NCBI GenBank assembly: GCA_034401135.1
Contig: JAWZSP010000002.1
Coordinates: 1,364,001-1,428,000, forward strand
Reading direction: 5' to 3'
Length of the DNA: 64,000 bases
DNA from: Volutella citrinella
Taxonomy: Eukaryota; Ascomycota; Sordariomycetes; Hypocreales; Nectriaceae
Of the stretch, positions 38,264 through 49,355 are shown in pieces (position 1 is the first letter of the stretch; each line of letters begins with the position of its first letter). The notes below the pieces were generated by a model, which was given only the letters and a program-made list of their open reading frames with translations, ran no database searches and had not been told where the DNA came from. A program made the translations under genes and the position numbers.

Positions 38264-40933
38264 GGTGACAGAAGTTTGGAGGGAGCAGTGTCTCTGTTGC
38301 TTCTCTTGGCTTTGTTTGAAATTCTGCACTTGGGGAAGAAGCAATAATTGGCGAGAGACGTTGAGTAACCGCTGGGCGACGGACCACGGGAGATATATGG
38401 CTCGCTGCCTTGGAGGAGAGCCCCACGTACGACACATATTTCTGCATGTAAGCAAACAAAGCCTACCACATGCTCAAATCTGCACCACCATATTCTCACG
38501 ACGGAAGGGACCCAACTGGCTACACTTCCAGGATGGTGGTCAGACAGTGGACGCGGGTGGCTTAGCTGAATCTGGGCGCGGTGCGACAACCCAGTACACT
38601 ACGCGAAAATAAAGGCTAAATGGAGGTCACAAGATAAATACCCCAACCAGAGACTTGTTGCGGTGCGGCATTGTCAGCTTATTGGCTTCTGCGGGGTGGG
38701 ATATGGTGGTTACGCCACCAGTGTAAGCGGGAGCGGTTGGAAAAGTGGGCGCCTGTGAGGCGTTGGGGAGTCTTTTGAGAGTGCCAATTGCAGGACATAC
38801 ATTCTTCATAGTGCCCGGCTCGTATGCCACCAGACGCACGCCTCGTTCCGTGACAATCCAGCTTGAAGGGCGTCAGGGAGTGTTCCATGTCCTGGTGACT
38901 GACGGCCACGCCACCACATTGGGGCTCCTATCATGTATGCGTCGCCGGCTTGGAGGTGGGAACACAGAGCATGCGGCTGACCACTGCCAAGTGCACAATT
39001 CGGTCCAGACCGTGTCCTGCATGGTGGCGGTGGACATGTGCGGTCCGCGGTTGTTTGTCGTCACGCCGTGTCCCAGGGGAGGCCGACGGCGGAGCAAGTA
39101 AGAGTCGTCGCTCATTCTGATCTGTCGTGACTGGTATGTGCAGGATAGTGCGTGTTGGCTTGTGCTGAACAGGACCGCTGGCGATACGCCTGGATTGCTG
39201 GGCCGTTACGTGCCTCCCACACCAAAAGCTGAGACATGCGTATTCGAGACCTTTGTGTGATGGCTGCCGTCAGCGGGCAACGAATTAGTACTGATTGGGT
39301 AGCATTGAAGCACCCGCAAGGGATAGGGGATAGGGGACGGCGGTCTTGCCACCCCCTGGGCGGGAAAGTGGTTCTTACTGGTCAGATGCTTCAGCTAATG
39401 GCTTCGTCTCCTGCAGTCGAAGCTTAGCTCAACTGGCCATGATGCCGCTTGATTGATCCGCACATGACAGAGGGTGAAGTCTATTGCAGATATATTGACA
39501 TCACATTGGTTCTGTCATTGAGTCATGAATTCCGCCGAGTTGACGGCAACAGCGTCGTCCGTGTATCATCCAGTCGTGCATTCTACTTTGTGTTGTATAT
39601 GCAGTTGCCGACAACCGTAACGAGGAGTTGTAATGTTTGCATTGCTCCATCTGTGTTTTGGTTCAACACTAGCAAGCCTAGTCATCTGCCATCCTGACTT
39701 TGTAAGCTGCCTGTTTCGACAAACATCGTCTCTCTCACCATGTCTTCTGGCAGGTATGTCAGCTTCGCAGCAGCCAAGCCACAGTCATTTCTCAAGTGAG
39801 TAACAGCCACCTGGTTCGCCCGTAGTTACTTGGCTTGTGGCTTTGCTCATGTTTCAGGAGTTGATGCTATAATGGCTGCGATGGGTGTCCAAGGTGTCTT
39901 TGTTTACAATCCAGAGCCGAGGCTGCGTCACTAAGACATCGCGCAACCCGGTCCATCCATGCACTGGACCCATTGGCACCGGCGATTCGGGTCTACGGAG
40001 CACAGGGCCCAGGAAAGAATTTTGCCAGAAAATCAGCAAAATAAGGCGCCGCGCAGGAAGAAGCAAGAATATACCAGGTAGGTCGGGGGAATCCGGCAAG
40101 GGAGAGGGACAGAGCGTGTGTGGCTGTCGGAAAAGAAGAAAAGGAAGCAGCGGAAGAAGAAAAAAGAAAGAAAGAGGCGGAAAAAATGCAACCGACAGCC
40201 AAGCAGCCAACTCGTGTCCGTTGACGACTCGGCGACGGGATACTTGGACAATGCATCTCTGCATTCCAGCGGTTGGCATGTCGATGGCTGCGCACCAGCT
40301 GAGGAATAATTAATTACGGGCTGGCTTGGGCAGCGAGTACCAGTAGCAGTGACTCAGTGCCGTCGTCGTCGTCAGCGAGCCAGAGCCGGGTGTGTGAGGG
40401 CAGGAGCGAGCCGCGAGCTCTGACCAGCAAGCACAGACGATAAGTCAAGGGCTTTTGCCTTGGAAGTTGTCAATAGGAGGGGCCCCCAGCCTCGGCCCCG
40501 AAAAAAAATCCATCATAGCAGGACTTGTAAGGGCAGGCGATGATGGTCGGGCTCATTTTGTCGCAACCCAATGGACGACTCGGGCCAGGATGACCCTGAA
40601 ATCTGGTTGCTGCTAAGATTAAATTACCACCCGCCACCAGGCACAGCCGCGGGTGCACCCCTGCCAAGGGCTCTCAGATCGCTCCAGTTGGGCACGTTTA
40701 GGTAGCAGTCGGAATTAAATCAATTGGATGCCTGTGAGGAATGTCGAGTGCGTGCCCTCGGCCGGGGCGGTGCGACACAACTGGCGCTACGTCCGTACGT
40801 CCCGTATATAGTCGAGGCCTGCGGCCGGACCTGGGGCGACGTCTGATCTCTCGAGTCTCCCAACACACAAAAGGCAGGCACGCAAAGCAAGGCAGGGCGA
40901 AGTCGTCAGTAGCTTTTTCAAGCAAGTCCAGTC
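38264..40933. other. 2.7-kb intergenic region, divergent promoters
   Basis: No convincing gene. Open frames here are short, overlap on both strands and lack motifs or splice signals. Landmarks are a TATA-like CATATAT about 130 bp upstream of the oxidase start, a purine-rich run at about 40131-40190, and GTATATAG at 40804-40811 about 125 bp upstream of the next gene's start. Confidence 0.6.
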
Positions 40934-41936
40934 ATGGCGCCACTACTGAGCTTCGCCCAGCTGGAGCAGGCTGCTCTCTGCCTCATCCGCCTTATGGCCG
41001 ACATTACTGGCCTCGAGAACACCCGCCTCGCCATTTTCGGAGACCTGGCCGTCGCCAAGTACTTGCCTAAACATGACGGCGTGTCGGTACGTGTTGCGCG
41101 TGGGCTGTGTGTGTGGCACCCGAGCTGACTCTTCTTCTCCGCAGAGCATCGACCTGGTCATCAGCAAATCTTCGTCGCCCGGTCGGGTGAGGGCCGAGAT
41201 GGTCGCCCACCCCATGTCTCCGCTGGTCGAAAAGGCAGACACGATCCTGTATCGGCACGCTGCCGGCTGGGAGGTCGAGGTCAAGTTTGTGCCCGAGTGG
41301 CTCTGCCCATATCTCCCGACCGCGGCGACGCGGGCCAAGCAAGTCGCCGACGAGAGCACGCTGCCCTACACGTCGCTCGAGGACATGATTGTCTTCAAGA
41401 TGGACGCCTGCGGCCTCCACGACAAGCCGGCGAGCAAGCTGCGGGAGGCGAGTGCCGCTGCCGCGCTGCTGGAGATGGCCTCGGAGCACGGCGCCCTGAA
41501 GCTGGACGAGGACCAGGCCGAGCGGGCGGAGGAGGCCCTCGCCGACATGTCGGACTGCTTCGACGCCGAGCACGACAAGAACTGGTGGCTGCGGTGCTTG
41601 GGAATGTCTACCAACAACCCTCGCACCCCGCAGGAGGTCTTGTCCGACGTCGCCTCGCCTTCATCGTCGCGAAGCTCTATCTACTCGTCCATCTCGCGCG
41701 CCTCATCCTACGCGAGCACTGGCTCCGCCACGTCCATGTCGTCGATTTCCACCACCGACGACAACAACAAGCCGCCCGCCGCCGAAAAGAACGGCCGCCC
41801 ACGAAAGATGAGCGTCACCAGCAGGACGCCGCGACACAAGCGACACACGTCCATTGGCGCCCTCAACGGGCACATGAACCGGCTCGAACTTGACCGACCA
41901 GCCTCGCCCGGCATCACGCTCAAGTACAACATCTAA
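40934..41936 (+). CDS. Nucleotidyltransferase-fold-like protein with Ser-rich tail
   Basis: Two exons, 40934-41086 and 41145-41936, encode 314 residues. The 58-bp intron has GTACGT and CCGCAG ends and joins in phase 0. Residues 34-58 read IFGDLAVAKYLP, then SSIDLVIS, resembling the G-G-x-A-x-x-x-Y/H...D-I-D-L-V-I pattern of small nucleotidyltransferases. Further on, FKMDACGLHDKPASKLREA resembles the helical segment following such cores. From about residue 185 the chain is Ser-, Thr- and Pro-rich and then basic, so probably disordered. The classic G-S/G-G-S signature is weak and only one carboxylate (Asp54) is obvious, so catalysis is uncertain. The adjoining convergent gene gives no functional hint. 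The coding region is confident; the family assignment is inference. Confidence 0.75.
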
Positions 41937-42299
41937 CGTTGCGAATCAATTCGAGGAGGATATGGGTCAGCAATTGTGCATTTTGGAAACAAGGAAAAAA
42001 AAGGATACCCTGGTTTTTGTTTCATCACTGTACACTACTACAATACCCGGTAGACATGGGTGGGGGGCATTGGATCATCTTTTGTAGCACATAGAGGTAA
42101 ATGGATGGACGGGAAGGAAAGGAAAAGCAAGGAAAAGAAACGGAAAAGCAAAGGGAAAGGTGTTTTGCTTGGTTCAGCGTAATCCAACCTATTTTCATTT
42201 GTAACATGGCCATTAATTATATCTTTGCTTTGGCTATCGGTCGCGTCATGAGTGCTAGAAATCTGCAATAATTAGTGAGTGCGCTCGCTGGCACGGAAT
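41937..42299. other. Intergenic region between convergent 3' ends
   Basis: The 363 bp between two converging genes hold A-rich stretches (41990-42003 and 42110-42160) suited to 3' UTRs. No gene seen. Confidence 0.6.
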
Positions 42300-43232
42300 C
42301 TACAGAGCCAAATGCATCGCTGCCGCGGCCATCAACACAAGACCCGTCGGTATGCTGCCACTAGCAGCAGCGTTCCTGGTACTCGATGGCAGCGCCGAGG
42401 TGGTCATGGTTACTGCGGCAGCATCAACCTCGCCTTGCCACACGCTCGAAATGCTGCTCGCCATGGCCTTGTCCACCGTCAGCGTGCACGGCGTGCTCGA
42501 CACGTGCTCGGTCGTAATCGCGGGACAGTCGGTGTCGGTGTCGTTCGGGCGTAATCTGAATCGCGCGCCGGACTCCGGGCACTCGGGAAGGCTGAGCAGG
42601 TCCGGCTCCGGTGCGCCTCTGCCGTGGATGTTGAAGAACAAGAGGTCGTTTATGGTGGCGTCGCAGCGCCAATGGTCCTCGTCATTATCGTCTTTGTCGT
42701 ACCACAGAATCCCCCACTTGAGCGCATAGACGGAGCCGTTTGGATAGTGCGGGCCGTGATCCCACTTGAGGACGTTTGTGTTGTTGATGAAGATGTACGG
42801 GTCTGGGAGCTTCTCTGTGATTGGGATCCTGATTTCCCACATGTCCTCGCTGACGCCGCCAGGCCACTGCGGGCCACCGACGTCGCCGTAGGGCATGATG
42901 TAAACGGTCAGATCCATGACCTTCTTGCTTCCATAGCGCTGACCAGCGCTGAAGTTGTGAATGGCGAGTACAATAGGTAACGCCTCGGTGTAGTTGTATG
43001 TGACGTTGCGGCGCGGGAAGATTACGTCGACGCCCAGTTGGTGGCTGCTGGTGGCGTCTGTCGCGGTCGCTAGGGGCGCTGTGGCGGCACTGGACGCGGC
43101 GCTGAAGCTGTCGCCGCCAGCGCTCACAGTGGTGCCCGTTTCGGCAGCAGCCGCATCGACAGCGGCAGCAAAGGAGGCGCACCCGACAGTGGCCACGATA
43201 GCGCTCAAGGCAGATCCGAATCGGAGTCTCAT
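42300..43232 (-). CDS. Secreted, probably GPI-anchored DUF7136-like protein
   Basis: One exon of 310 residues. The N-terminus MRLRFGSALSAIVATVGC continues into an Ala-rich signal peptide. A low-complexity Ala/Thr/Ser stretch (to about residue 65) precedes a domain starting GVDVIFPRRNVTYNYTEALP with IVLAIHNF. This F-P-R-N-x-T-Y...P-I-V-F-A-I-Q-N pattern is typical of fungal DUF7136 proteins. Several N-glycosylation sequons (NVT, NYT, NFS, NNT, NGS, NDT) and cysteine pairs fit an extracellular protein. The C-terminus has a Ser/Thr-rich spacer and ends in a hydrophobic run, TGLVLMAAAAMHLAL, consistent with GPI attachment. The function of the domain is unknown. A role at the cell surface is inference. 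Confidence 0.85.
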   Translation of the reverse strand: MRLRFGSALSAIVATVGCASFAAAVDAAAAETGTTVSAGGDSFSAASSAATAPLATATDATSSHQLGVDVIFPRRNVTYNYTEALPIVLAIHNFSAGQRYGSKKVMDLTVYIMPYGDVGGPQWPGGVSEDMWEIRIPITEKLPDPYIFINNTNVLKWDHGPHYPNGSVYALKWGILWYDKDDNDEDHWRCDATINDLLFFNIHGRGAPEPDLLSLPECPESGARFRLRPNDTDTDCPAITTEHVSSTPCTLTVDKAMASSISSVWQGEVDAAAVTMTTSALPSSTRNAAASGSIPTGLVLMAAAAMHLAL

Positions 43233-43593
43233 GGTTCTTGACCCCTTGCCAAGCCCGGGGCAGCGCTGCGAGTTTTAATGATGCTTGTCGCCTTGGACTT
43301 GACCAACACGTGACGGCCAACTCAAGATGCTTGGGGCATCATTGTCGACCCAATTCCCAAACGATGGACGTCTCCATACTTAAGTACTGAGTACCTCGGA
43401 CGATACCCTGCCACAGGCCAAGCGACCAGGCACCAGGACTTCCGTTATTGCGGCGCGGCTTTGGAGGGCAGTGCTTGGCAACGGTGCCGAGCCATTCGTG
43501 GCCCCACCTCGAAGGAAGGATTACGACGCACCACGTTGGGAAGTTGACAGGTGAGTCCGTCCATATTGGGTAATTGAAGGCAGCTGGTTGGGA
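43233..43593. other. Upstream region of the DUF7136-like gene
   Basis: The 361 bp hold the promoter of the gene to the left and the 3' flank of the regulator to the right. No gene or clear motif seen. Confidence 0.5.
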
Positions 43594-45163
43594 CTACCGC
43601 TCTGCGCTTGCCTCTTGGGTCATGATGGCTTCCATAGCACTCTTTCCCAGTTGCTCATGCACGATGTGGATCCACAGAAAGCGACTGAGGATGGCTCTTG
43701 CTTCCGCCCAACTGGTGATTTCCAGGGTCGAAATGGTCGAGGCCAATCTCTCCTGCAGCCAATGGTCAGAGCCTTCGAACAATGCAATCCGTGCAACGAA
43801 CAGCATCCAAAGATAAAACGGGGCCAGTTCCTCAGAGGGCGGAAACTGATCCATCATCGCCGTCTTGAGTTGACCCGCTAGGACAACCATGTGCCGGCCA
43901 AAGCCTGGAATCTGCAGAATGACCGTCTTGAGGTAGGCCAACATGCAGAGCCTCACCAGCTCATGCACTGAGGAGGAGTACTGCAGCCGGAGAAGACGCT
44001 GGGGAACTGTTGTGACCAGTCGTTCCAAGTAGTCCCTCGGCATCCACTGGCGAGTCTCGGTCGACTTGTTTGCGACTGCGGAGAACTCATGCAAGTCTGC
44101 CCAGATATTGGACAGCTTCGAGTCGAGCCGTGGGTGTATGAAGCTCAGTTCGGGAAATCTGGGGCTGCCCGTCGCAATCTGGGGACTCCATGGGATGTCT
44201 TTGGCGAAAAAGGGGGTGAGCTTGCCCGTGATGAGAGCTAGGCCGACATCAAGCCTGCCACCGCATTAGCGAGGAAGGGCATAACCGGGTATCAAGTGGG
44301 AAACTCACCTCTTGGCCTTGTGTGCCACCATGTTACCTGCTCCCAGTGCTGCCAGGCCACCTCGCAGTTCCACCATCCGGTACAGGCCCTGCATGTGTTG
44401 GATGGCACTCTCGATTTCTCCCATGATGGCAGCAGCAAGTGCTAGTGTAGCCACCACGGCAATGGTCATGTCCGATGTAGCCTCATGCTCATCGCCGATA
44501 CTCTCTTGCAGATGGTGCAATGCTTTAGTTAGGTGCAACATTGCCACGCTGCTACAACCGTGCTCATTTTTCCGGTCGTGGAATGCCTGTGCCGTAAATA
44601 AGACGGTATGAAACATCGCAGGGCTTTCAGACATGTTTGGAAAGCACAGCACTTTATCTGGTACGCTGCCTATCAGACGAACCTCGATGGCAAACGTTGT
44701 CGGCTTGACCACGGTAAAGGCTGTGGTGTGTTAGAGACAGTATCAAAGAAGAAGAAGAAGAAGAAGAAGAAGAAGAAGAAGAAGAAGGCGCTGGCCTACC
44801 TTTATGAATCAAAGCGGCCATGTATGGTTTTATTTCGTCAGGGAAGGTATGTAGGCGTATGTCGGAAGAGATTTGCTTGGAAGGCTTCAGCAGAGTCCAG
44901 TCGTGCCAGTGGTCCTCGTCATCGTGACTACGGTGCTCATCCTTAGGCAACGGTTTGCCATTGCTCTTGCTGGGCTCATAGCGACGCTTGTTCTTCCCGC
45001 GCATAACATGGCTGCGGATAAACTTGCGTGTTGCAACGTCGGGCTTGTCCAGCGACGTTGCCACAATGAAGGGATCCGGCGGAGCTGCGTGGCCGGAGGG
45101 GCCGGAAGGGCCGGAGGGACCACCCTGCGCCTGTCGAGGCCCGCTGCGACGCTTCTCGCTCAT
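43594..45163 (-). CDS. Fungal_trans_2-type transcriptional regulator without zinc cluster
   Basis: Three exons, 45163-44800, 44720-44309 and 44254-43594, encode 478 residues. Introns are 79 and 54 bp with GTAGGC...CCACAG and GTGAGT...GGCAG ends. A Gly/Pro/Ser-rich N-terminus leads to RKFIRSHVMRGKN at 46-58, a hallmark of a large Pezizomycotina regulator group that has a Fungal_trans_2 domain but no Zn2Cys6 cluster. The long helical remainder fits that domain: residues such as AMFHTVLFTAQAFHD, then MQGLYRMVELRGGL, and FLWIHIVHEQLG near the end. These proteins are thought to be nuclear regulators, usually without known targets. An in-frame ATG at 45229 would add 22 residues. The first intron contains a (CTT)14 tract. 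It is divergent from the dehydrogenase at 45585, with 421 bp between the starts. Confidence 0.85.
44747..44788. repeat. (AAG)14 microsatellite inside intron 1 of the regulator
   Basis: Fourteen uninterrupted AAG units on the + strand lie within the 79-bp intron 44721-44799, so the pre-mRNA carries (CUU)14. Being intronic, length changes would not alter the protein unless the intron is retained. Confidence 0.95.
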
Positions 45164-45584
45164 CGAATGTGATTTCTGTATTATAGTAAAGGAGCACAAG
45201 TCCATATTCGGCCTTCTACTGTAATCCATTTCCCCTCATCCAAGGACTCGCCAGCTTGTCGGACGTCGTTGGTGGCCGCCTTGTCGAATGTAACCCCTGG
45301 TCCCGTGCTCCGTTAACTCCGCATCCGGGTTCGAGTCAGCTCATGTGCAAGGATGTTCGCCCAAGATGGAATGGCTCGAGGCGCGTCACTGGGGCGATGC
45401 TCGAAGCTTGCCGCATTGGGATATCAATCATCTGCAGCCAGGGTGACGCAGTCCCTCGTGTAGAAGGCTTCAGAAAGCTCAAGTTCAGCACTGGGTAGTA
45501 TATAAGTGGCCGAATATTCTGGCAGAATGGACCGTCTTTATCACCTTCAACAACAGCAAAGTCATCATCAAGCAGACAACGATC
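45164..45584 (+). promoter_or_regulatory. Divergent promoter with TATA box for the short-chain dehydrogenase
   Basis: TATATAAG at 45499-45506 lies 79 bp before the ATG at 45585 and is the best TATA box in the window. The region also serves the regulator transcribed leftward. No repeated operator was recognised. Confidence 0.5.
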
Positions 45585-46499
45585 ATGTTTAGCAAATCTG
45601 TACGCTTCACAGCAGACGACATCCCGTCCCTTGCCGGCAAAGTGATCTTGATCACAGGCGGAAACGTCGGCCTCGGAAAGCAGGCTGCGCTCAACTTTGC
45701 CCAGCACGGACCGAGAGAGGTCTGGATAGCCTGTCGAAACCTGGACAAGGCCTCGGCCGCTGCAGCTTCTATCCGGGAAGATGCCCCAAACACCCCCATC
45801 AAGCTCCTTGAGCTTGACCTCACGTCCTTTGAGTCGATCCGAAAAGCGGCCACAATCTTCATGGAGCAGTCTGATCGCCTCGACATCCTCATGCTCAATG
45901 CAGGAATCATGGCAGCCCCCGCAGGCCTCACAAAGGAGGGCTACGAGATCCAGTTTGGCACAAACCACATGGGCCATGCTCTCCTGACGAAACTGCTTTT
46001 GCCGGTGCTCGAGAAGACGACCACAGAGAGCGAGGTCAGGGTTGTATCGATGACGTCCTACGGCCATGCCTACGTCCCCAAAGGTGGCTTTCGCTTCGAC
46101 GCTCTCAAGAACACGGCTGAAGAGGTGGGCGCATATGGCCGCTACTTCCAGAGCAAGCTTGCCAACGTCTTGTGGGCACGACACTTGGCAAAGGTCTATC
46201 CCAGCTTCACCGTCGCCTCGGTCCACCCAGGTGTTGTTCAAACGGAGCTGATGAACCGTGCAACTGAGACCCCGGCCGTTGTGCGTGCGTTTGTGAAGAT
46301 GGCGGGCTTCTTTATTGCTTCTGTTTCCCAAGGCGTCAGAAACCAGCTCTGGGCCTCGGTGTCACCAGACGTGAAGAGCGGCGAGTACTATGAGCCAGTT
46401 GGAGTCGGAGGAAAGGTGAGCGTCGATGGGAAGGATGATGAGTTGGCGAAGAAGCTGTGGGATTGGACGGAGGTGGAGCTGAATGCATACTTGGCGTAA
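45585..46499 (+). CDS. Short-chain dehydrogenase/reductase, retinol-dehydrogenase-like
   Basis: One exon, 304 residues. The Rossmann motif TGGNVGLG is at 24-31, NAG at 105-107, the catalytic Ser near 155-158 and Tyr187-x3-Lys191 in YFQSK. Arg51 after the second strand (WIACRN) suggests NADP(H) preference. The PGVVQTEL segment after the active site is typical of the WW-oxidoreductase/retinol-dehydrogenase-like group common in fungi, so the enzyme probably reduces or oxidises a carbonyl on a hydrophobic substrate. It is cytosolic, with no signal seen. The gene ends 174 bp from the convergent amidase gene. The substrate cannot be told from the sequence. Confidence 0.92.
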   Translation: MFSKSVRFTADDIPSLAGKVILITGGNVGLGKQAALNFAQHGPREVWIACRNLDKASAAAASIREDAPNTPIKLLELDLTSFESIRKAATIFMEQSDRLDILMLNAGIMAAPAGLTKEGYEIQFGTNHMGHALLTKLLLPVLEKTTTESEVRVVSMTSYGHAYVPKGGFRFDALKNTAEEVGAYGRYFQSKLANVLWARHLAKVYPSFTVASVHPGVVQTELMNRATETPAVVRAFVKMAGFFIASVSQGVRNQLWASVSPDVKSGEYYEPVGVGGKVSVDGKDDELAKKLWDWTEVELNAYLA

Positions 46500-46672
46500 A
46501 CCATGTTTCGATATGTGCAATAGTGGATATGCAGGCTGTTGCGGGTTTTTACTAATGTACTGTTTCATGTCTTTCCTTTCTAATGTGTGCAACTTCTTCT
46601 TAAGTTGGGTGACATCAATTTGAATAACCTGTATCGCATTGCTATGCTACTACATGATACAACGTCTCTGCA

Positions 46673-48712
46673 TCAAAGCAAAGACTCAATGATCTTGGCT
46701 ACTGCAATGCATTTTTCATCTCCATACTTTCCAGCCATAATCTGCACCCCTACTGGCATGCCTTCAATAAGATCAACATCATCTACGCGGGTCCAAGGTT
46801 AGCAGACATTTCGTGACCAGTTAGGGGTAGCTTTGCTTCGCAGGATCGCTTACATTGATTCTTATTGAACTCATCTGACCGGTTTCGTGGTACGTGATCA
46901 GTCCAATCAGCTGGGATGTTGCGGTCCTCATCCGACACAGTCGTCACCGGGATCGACAGGCCAGCCCAATCCAAAAGGTTGTTTAGAGTGGTGTAGCCAA
47001 CGTATTGATGCGATTTAACCCATGTCCACGGCTTATAGCCTACCCAGGGTGTTACGGGGGTGATGATGGCATCGAGGCCACTCTCGTTCCACCTCCTAAA
47101 GTACTCGCCCTTGTAGTTGTCTATGTCCGCAAGCAACTGGTAGAGCACGGTTAGATGACGCGAGAGCTGGTCTCGGGCACTTTTATATGACTTGCCTGAT
47201 GTGTCTGCTCAGTGTCAAGCAAGTCGGCACCCGTACCGACAAGCATTCCCTCTACCAGCGGCTCTCCTGTTAGATCGCATAGTCTCTTGCATCCTAGACC
47301 GCCATCTGACATGACTGCCTTCTTCCAGATATCGTACGCATAGCCATGAGACGTTGCATCCCACTCAACCACTGCAAGAAAGATTCGTCAGAAACCAACA
47401 AGGTATCGTTCAAAGTTCTGGTTGGCCTCACCTTCGTGTCCAGCTGCTCGCAAGACATCAATGACCCTTGAAACGGCTCGAGTTACGGGGGGCTGTGGCT
47501 TGACGACGCCATCGTCAAGAATGAAACCGATTTTAAGCTTGCGGCCTGGGGGGCTTATTGTGCATTCCTCGGACCTCCAGGGCATAGGCACGACAAGATT
47601 GTCGAGTTCCCAGGGACGGGCTTCTGGCAGCGCCTGCATATAGGTCTCGATAGATGAGAGACTGCTAGCCATGGGGCCAGCAGCAGCCAGGATAATTCTC
47701 TGCTTTGGGCTAAGAATGGTCTGTTAGCAGATATATTGTGTTTGAGTTGTTTCATTTCTTGTTCTTACCCTCCACGCTCATAGGCGTGACGTGCGTAGGT
47801 AGGCGAGAGACCATAGATGCCGCAGAGGGATGCTGGAATACGGATGGAGCCTCCAATGTCGGTTCCAATGCCCAGGACACTCCCACGAGCTCCAAGAATG
47901 GTAGATTCACCGCCGCTGCTTCCGCCAGAGATGAGGTTGCGGTTCAGCGGATGCAGGCATTGGCCAAAGAGGTGGTTGTACGAATCAGACATCTGACGGA
48001 TGAGATGAGATTATTACTTGTTTCACAGGCTGGAAGTAGTGTGCTCACCATGAGGGACTGTGGGATGTTGGTCTTGACGTAGAGAACGGCACCAAGTCGT
48101 CGTAGTGCGGCTGCAGCGCCAGCATCTCGCTGGGCGGGCTTGTTGGTCAATCCGACCCAGCCTGAGTGTCTCGTGTCAGTGATTGCTTTGCTTTATTGAG
48201 AACCGCCACGCCATCTACTTACCCACCGAGGTGTCATGGCCCTTGACTTCAATCGAGTCCTTAAGGCTAACAGGCAAGCCGTGCAGCGGGCCAACGGGCT
48301 TCCCTGTGCGAGCCAGCTCATCGTCGAGTCTTTGTGCCTCCTCCAGGGCCTCTCCAAAGAACATCTCGGTGCAGCACCTTGTCAGTTGATGCGCAATGGC
48401 CGCCCTCTTTGAAAAAGCGCCGACCACCTGGACGGCCGAGAGCTCTGCCGTAGCGAGTTTCCGAACGAGCTCTGCTGCGTCGAGCACCTCAGTGATGGTT
48501 AGCTCGTCGGCCGAGAGCAGACCTGACGTGCGGATGAAGTCTAGGGCGTTGGGTGCATCCTCAACCGGAGGGAGAGCATCCAGACGCCATTCTTTGGGGA
48601 TCTTGGACGCCTGTTCGGCACGCTTCTCCGCGACATGGGCGAGGTAACCCTCTGGCGGCGTCTTTGGGGGCGTCAAGTCGCCGTGCGAGACTTCATTGTC
48701 GGCGAGATGCAT
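46673..48712 (-). CDS. Amidase (amidase-signature family, acetamidase-like)
   Basis: Seven exons: 48712-48223, 48161-48049, 47992-47769, 47709-47432, 47371-47196, 47136-46854 and 46782-46673, giving 557 residues. All six joins restore frame. The catalytic triad is visible: Lys151 in SLKDSIEV, cis-Ser226 in SGGSSGGES and nucleophile Ser250 in GTDIGGSIRIPA. The C-terminal DLIEGMPVGVQIMAG block is the usual one. Such enzymes hydrolyse amides to a carboxylate and ammonia; fungal acetamidases are of this type. Intron 5 (47137-47195) has a GC donor (GCAAGT) and a CTAAC branch site. A single GATAAG on the coding strand near 48817-48822 could bind a nitrogen-control GATA factor, but one site proves little. 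It lies next to a Zn2Cys6 regulator and near a permease, suggesting use of an amide as a nutrient. The substrate is unknown. Confidence 0.9.
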
Positions 48713-49355
48713 GGTGGAGGTGGAGGAGGAGGATGTGGTGGTGGTTTGAGCCCCGGGTCAGTCTGGTCAACGGGAGTGTTGGGAGGGTAGTCGCCTGCCA
48801 CTACTTGCTTGCGGCTTATCTTATAAAAAACCACCTATTTTCGGCCGAATGTTCCCCGGATCAGAGGCCAGTGCTGCATGGCGTTTTTGGTAACTTTCCT
48901 AACTGGGGATCGCTTCGAATGCTCCTTCCGATATCTCTGGGGCCACCGAAGCGCTAGTGCCCTCTCGGGGGGTGGGGGGCTGGTTTGCTCACACGCCTCC
49001 GACGTATATTGGCGTCTGCGAGTGACGTATGATTTACTCGCATTTTAAATTACTGGATACGGATGACCACCCTGACTCCCCCTAAGATGCAAGCCACAGG
49101 CATTTCAAACGTTACATCACTCCGTATCCTGTGGAGTTTCCGCAAGGATGCTCCGATAAGTTCTTTGACTGTAATTCAGCGTTGCTGCTGGCGGACTGGA
49201 TATGTAGATATGGTTAGTTGCACTGTAGATACGTTTAGGTGCAGATTAGGCAAGTAAGTACAGTATTAAGTTAGTTTCTAACATTGTGATGCTTGTGGCC
49301 TGTATCATACACGGCAGTTACTGGCTCATCCTTCACGCAACGCCCCAAGTCCGAC
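48713..49355. other. Intergenic region upstream of the amidase
   Basis: The 643 bp hold the amidase promoter and the 3' flank of the Zn2Cys6 gene. CTTATCTTATAAAA lies at about 48815-48830. A G-rich run (48966-48979) and several TGTAGATA-like repeats near 49200-49230 are present. No gene seen. Confidence 0.5.

Noticed and set aside
38627..39115. Short open frames on both strands
   Set aside because: Similar lengths on both strands, no protein motif and no codon bias; likely promoter or spacer DNA.
39854..40313. Overlapping open frames on both strands as a gene
   Set aside because: The frames arise from a purine-rich run, encode low-complexity Lys/Arg or Phe/Ser strings and have no motif or splice signal.
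41297..41893. 198-residue + strand frame overlapping the nucleotidyltransferase-like gene
   Set aside because: It is an Arg-rich shifted frame of a GC-rich exon; the spliced frame starting at 40934 has fold-like motifs and a consistent intron.
45310..45345. B-box-like GGTTCGAGTC suggesting a tRNA gene
   Set aside because: The bases around the loop (TCCGG and TCAGC) do not pair, no A box lies at the right distance and no acceptor stem forms.
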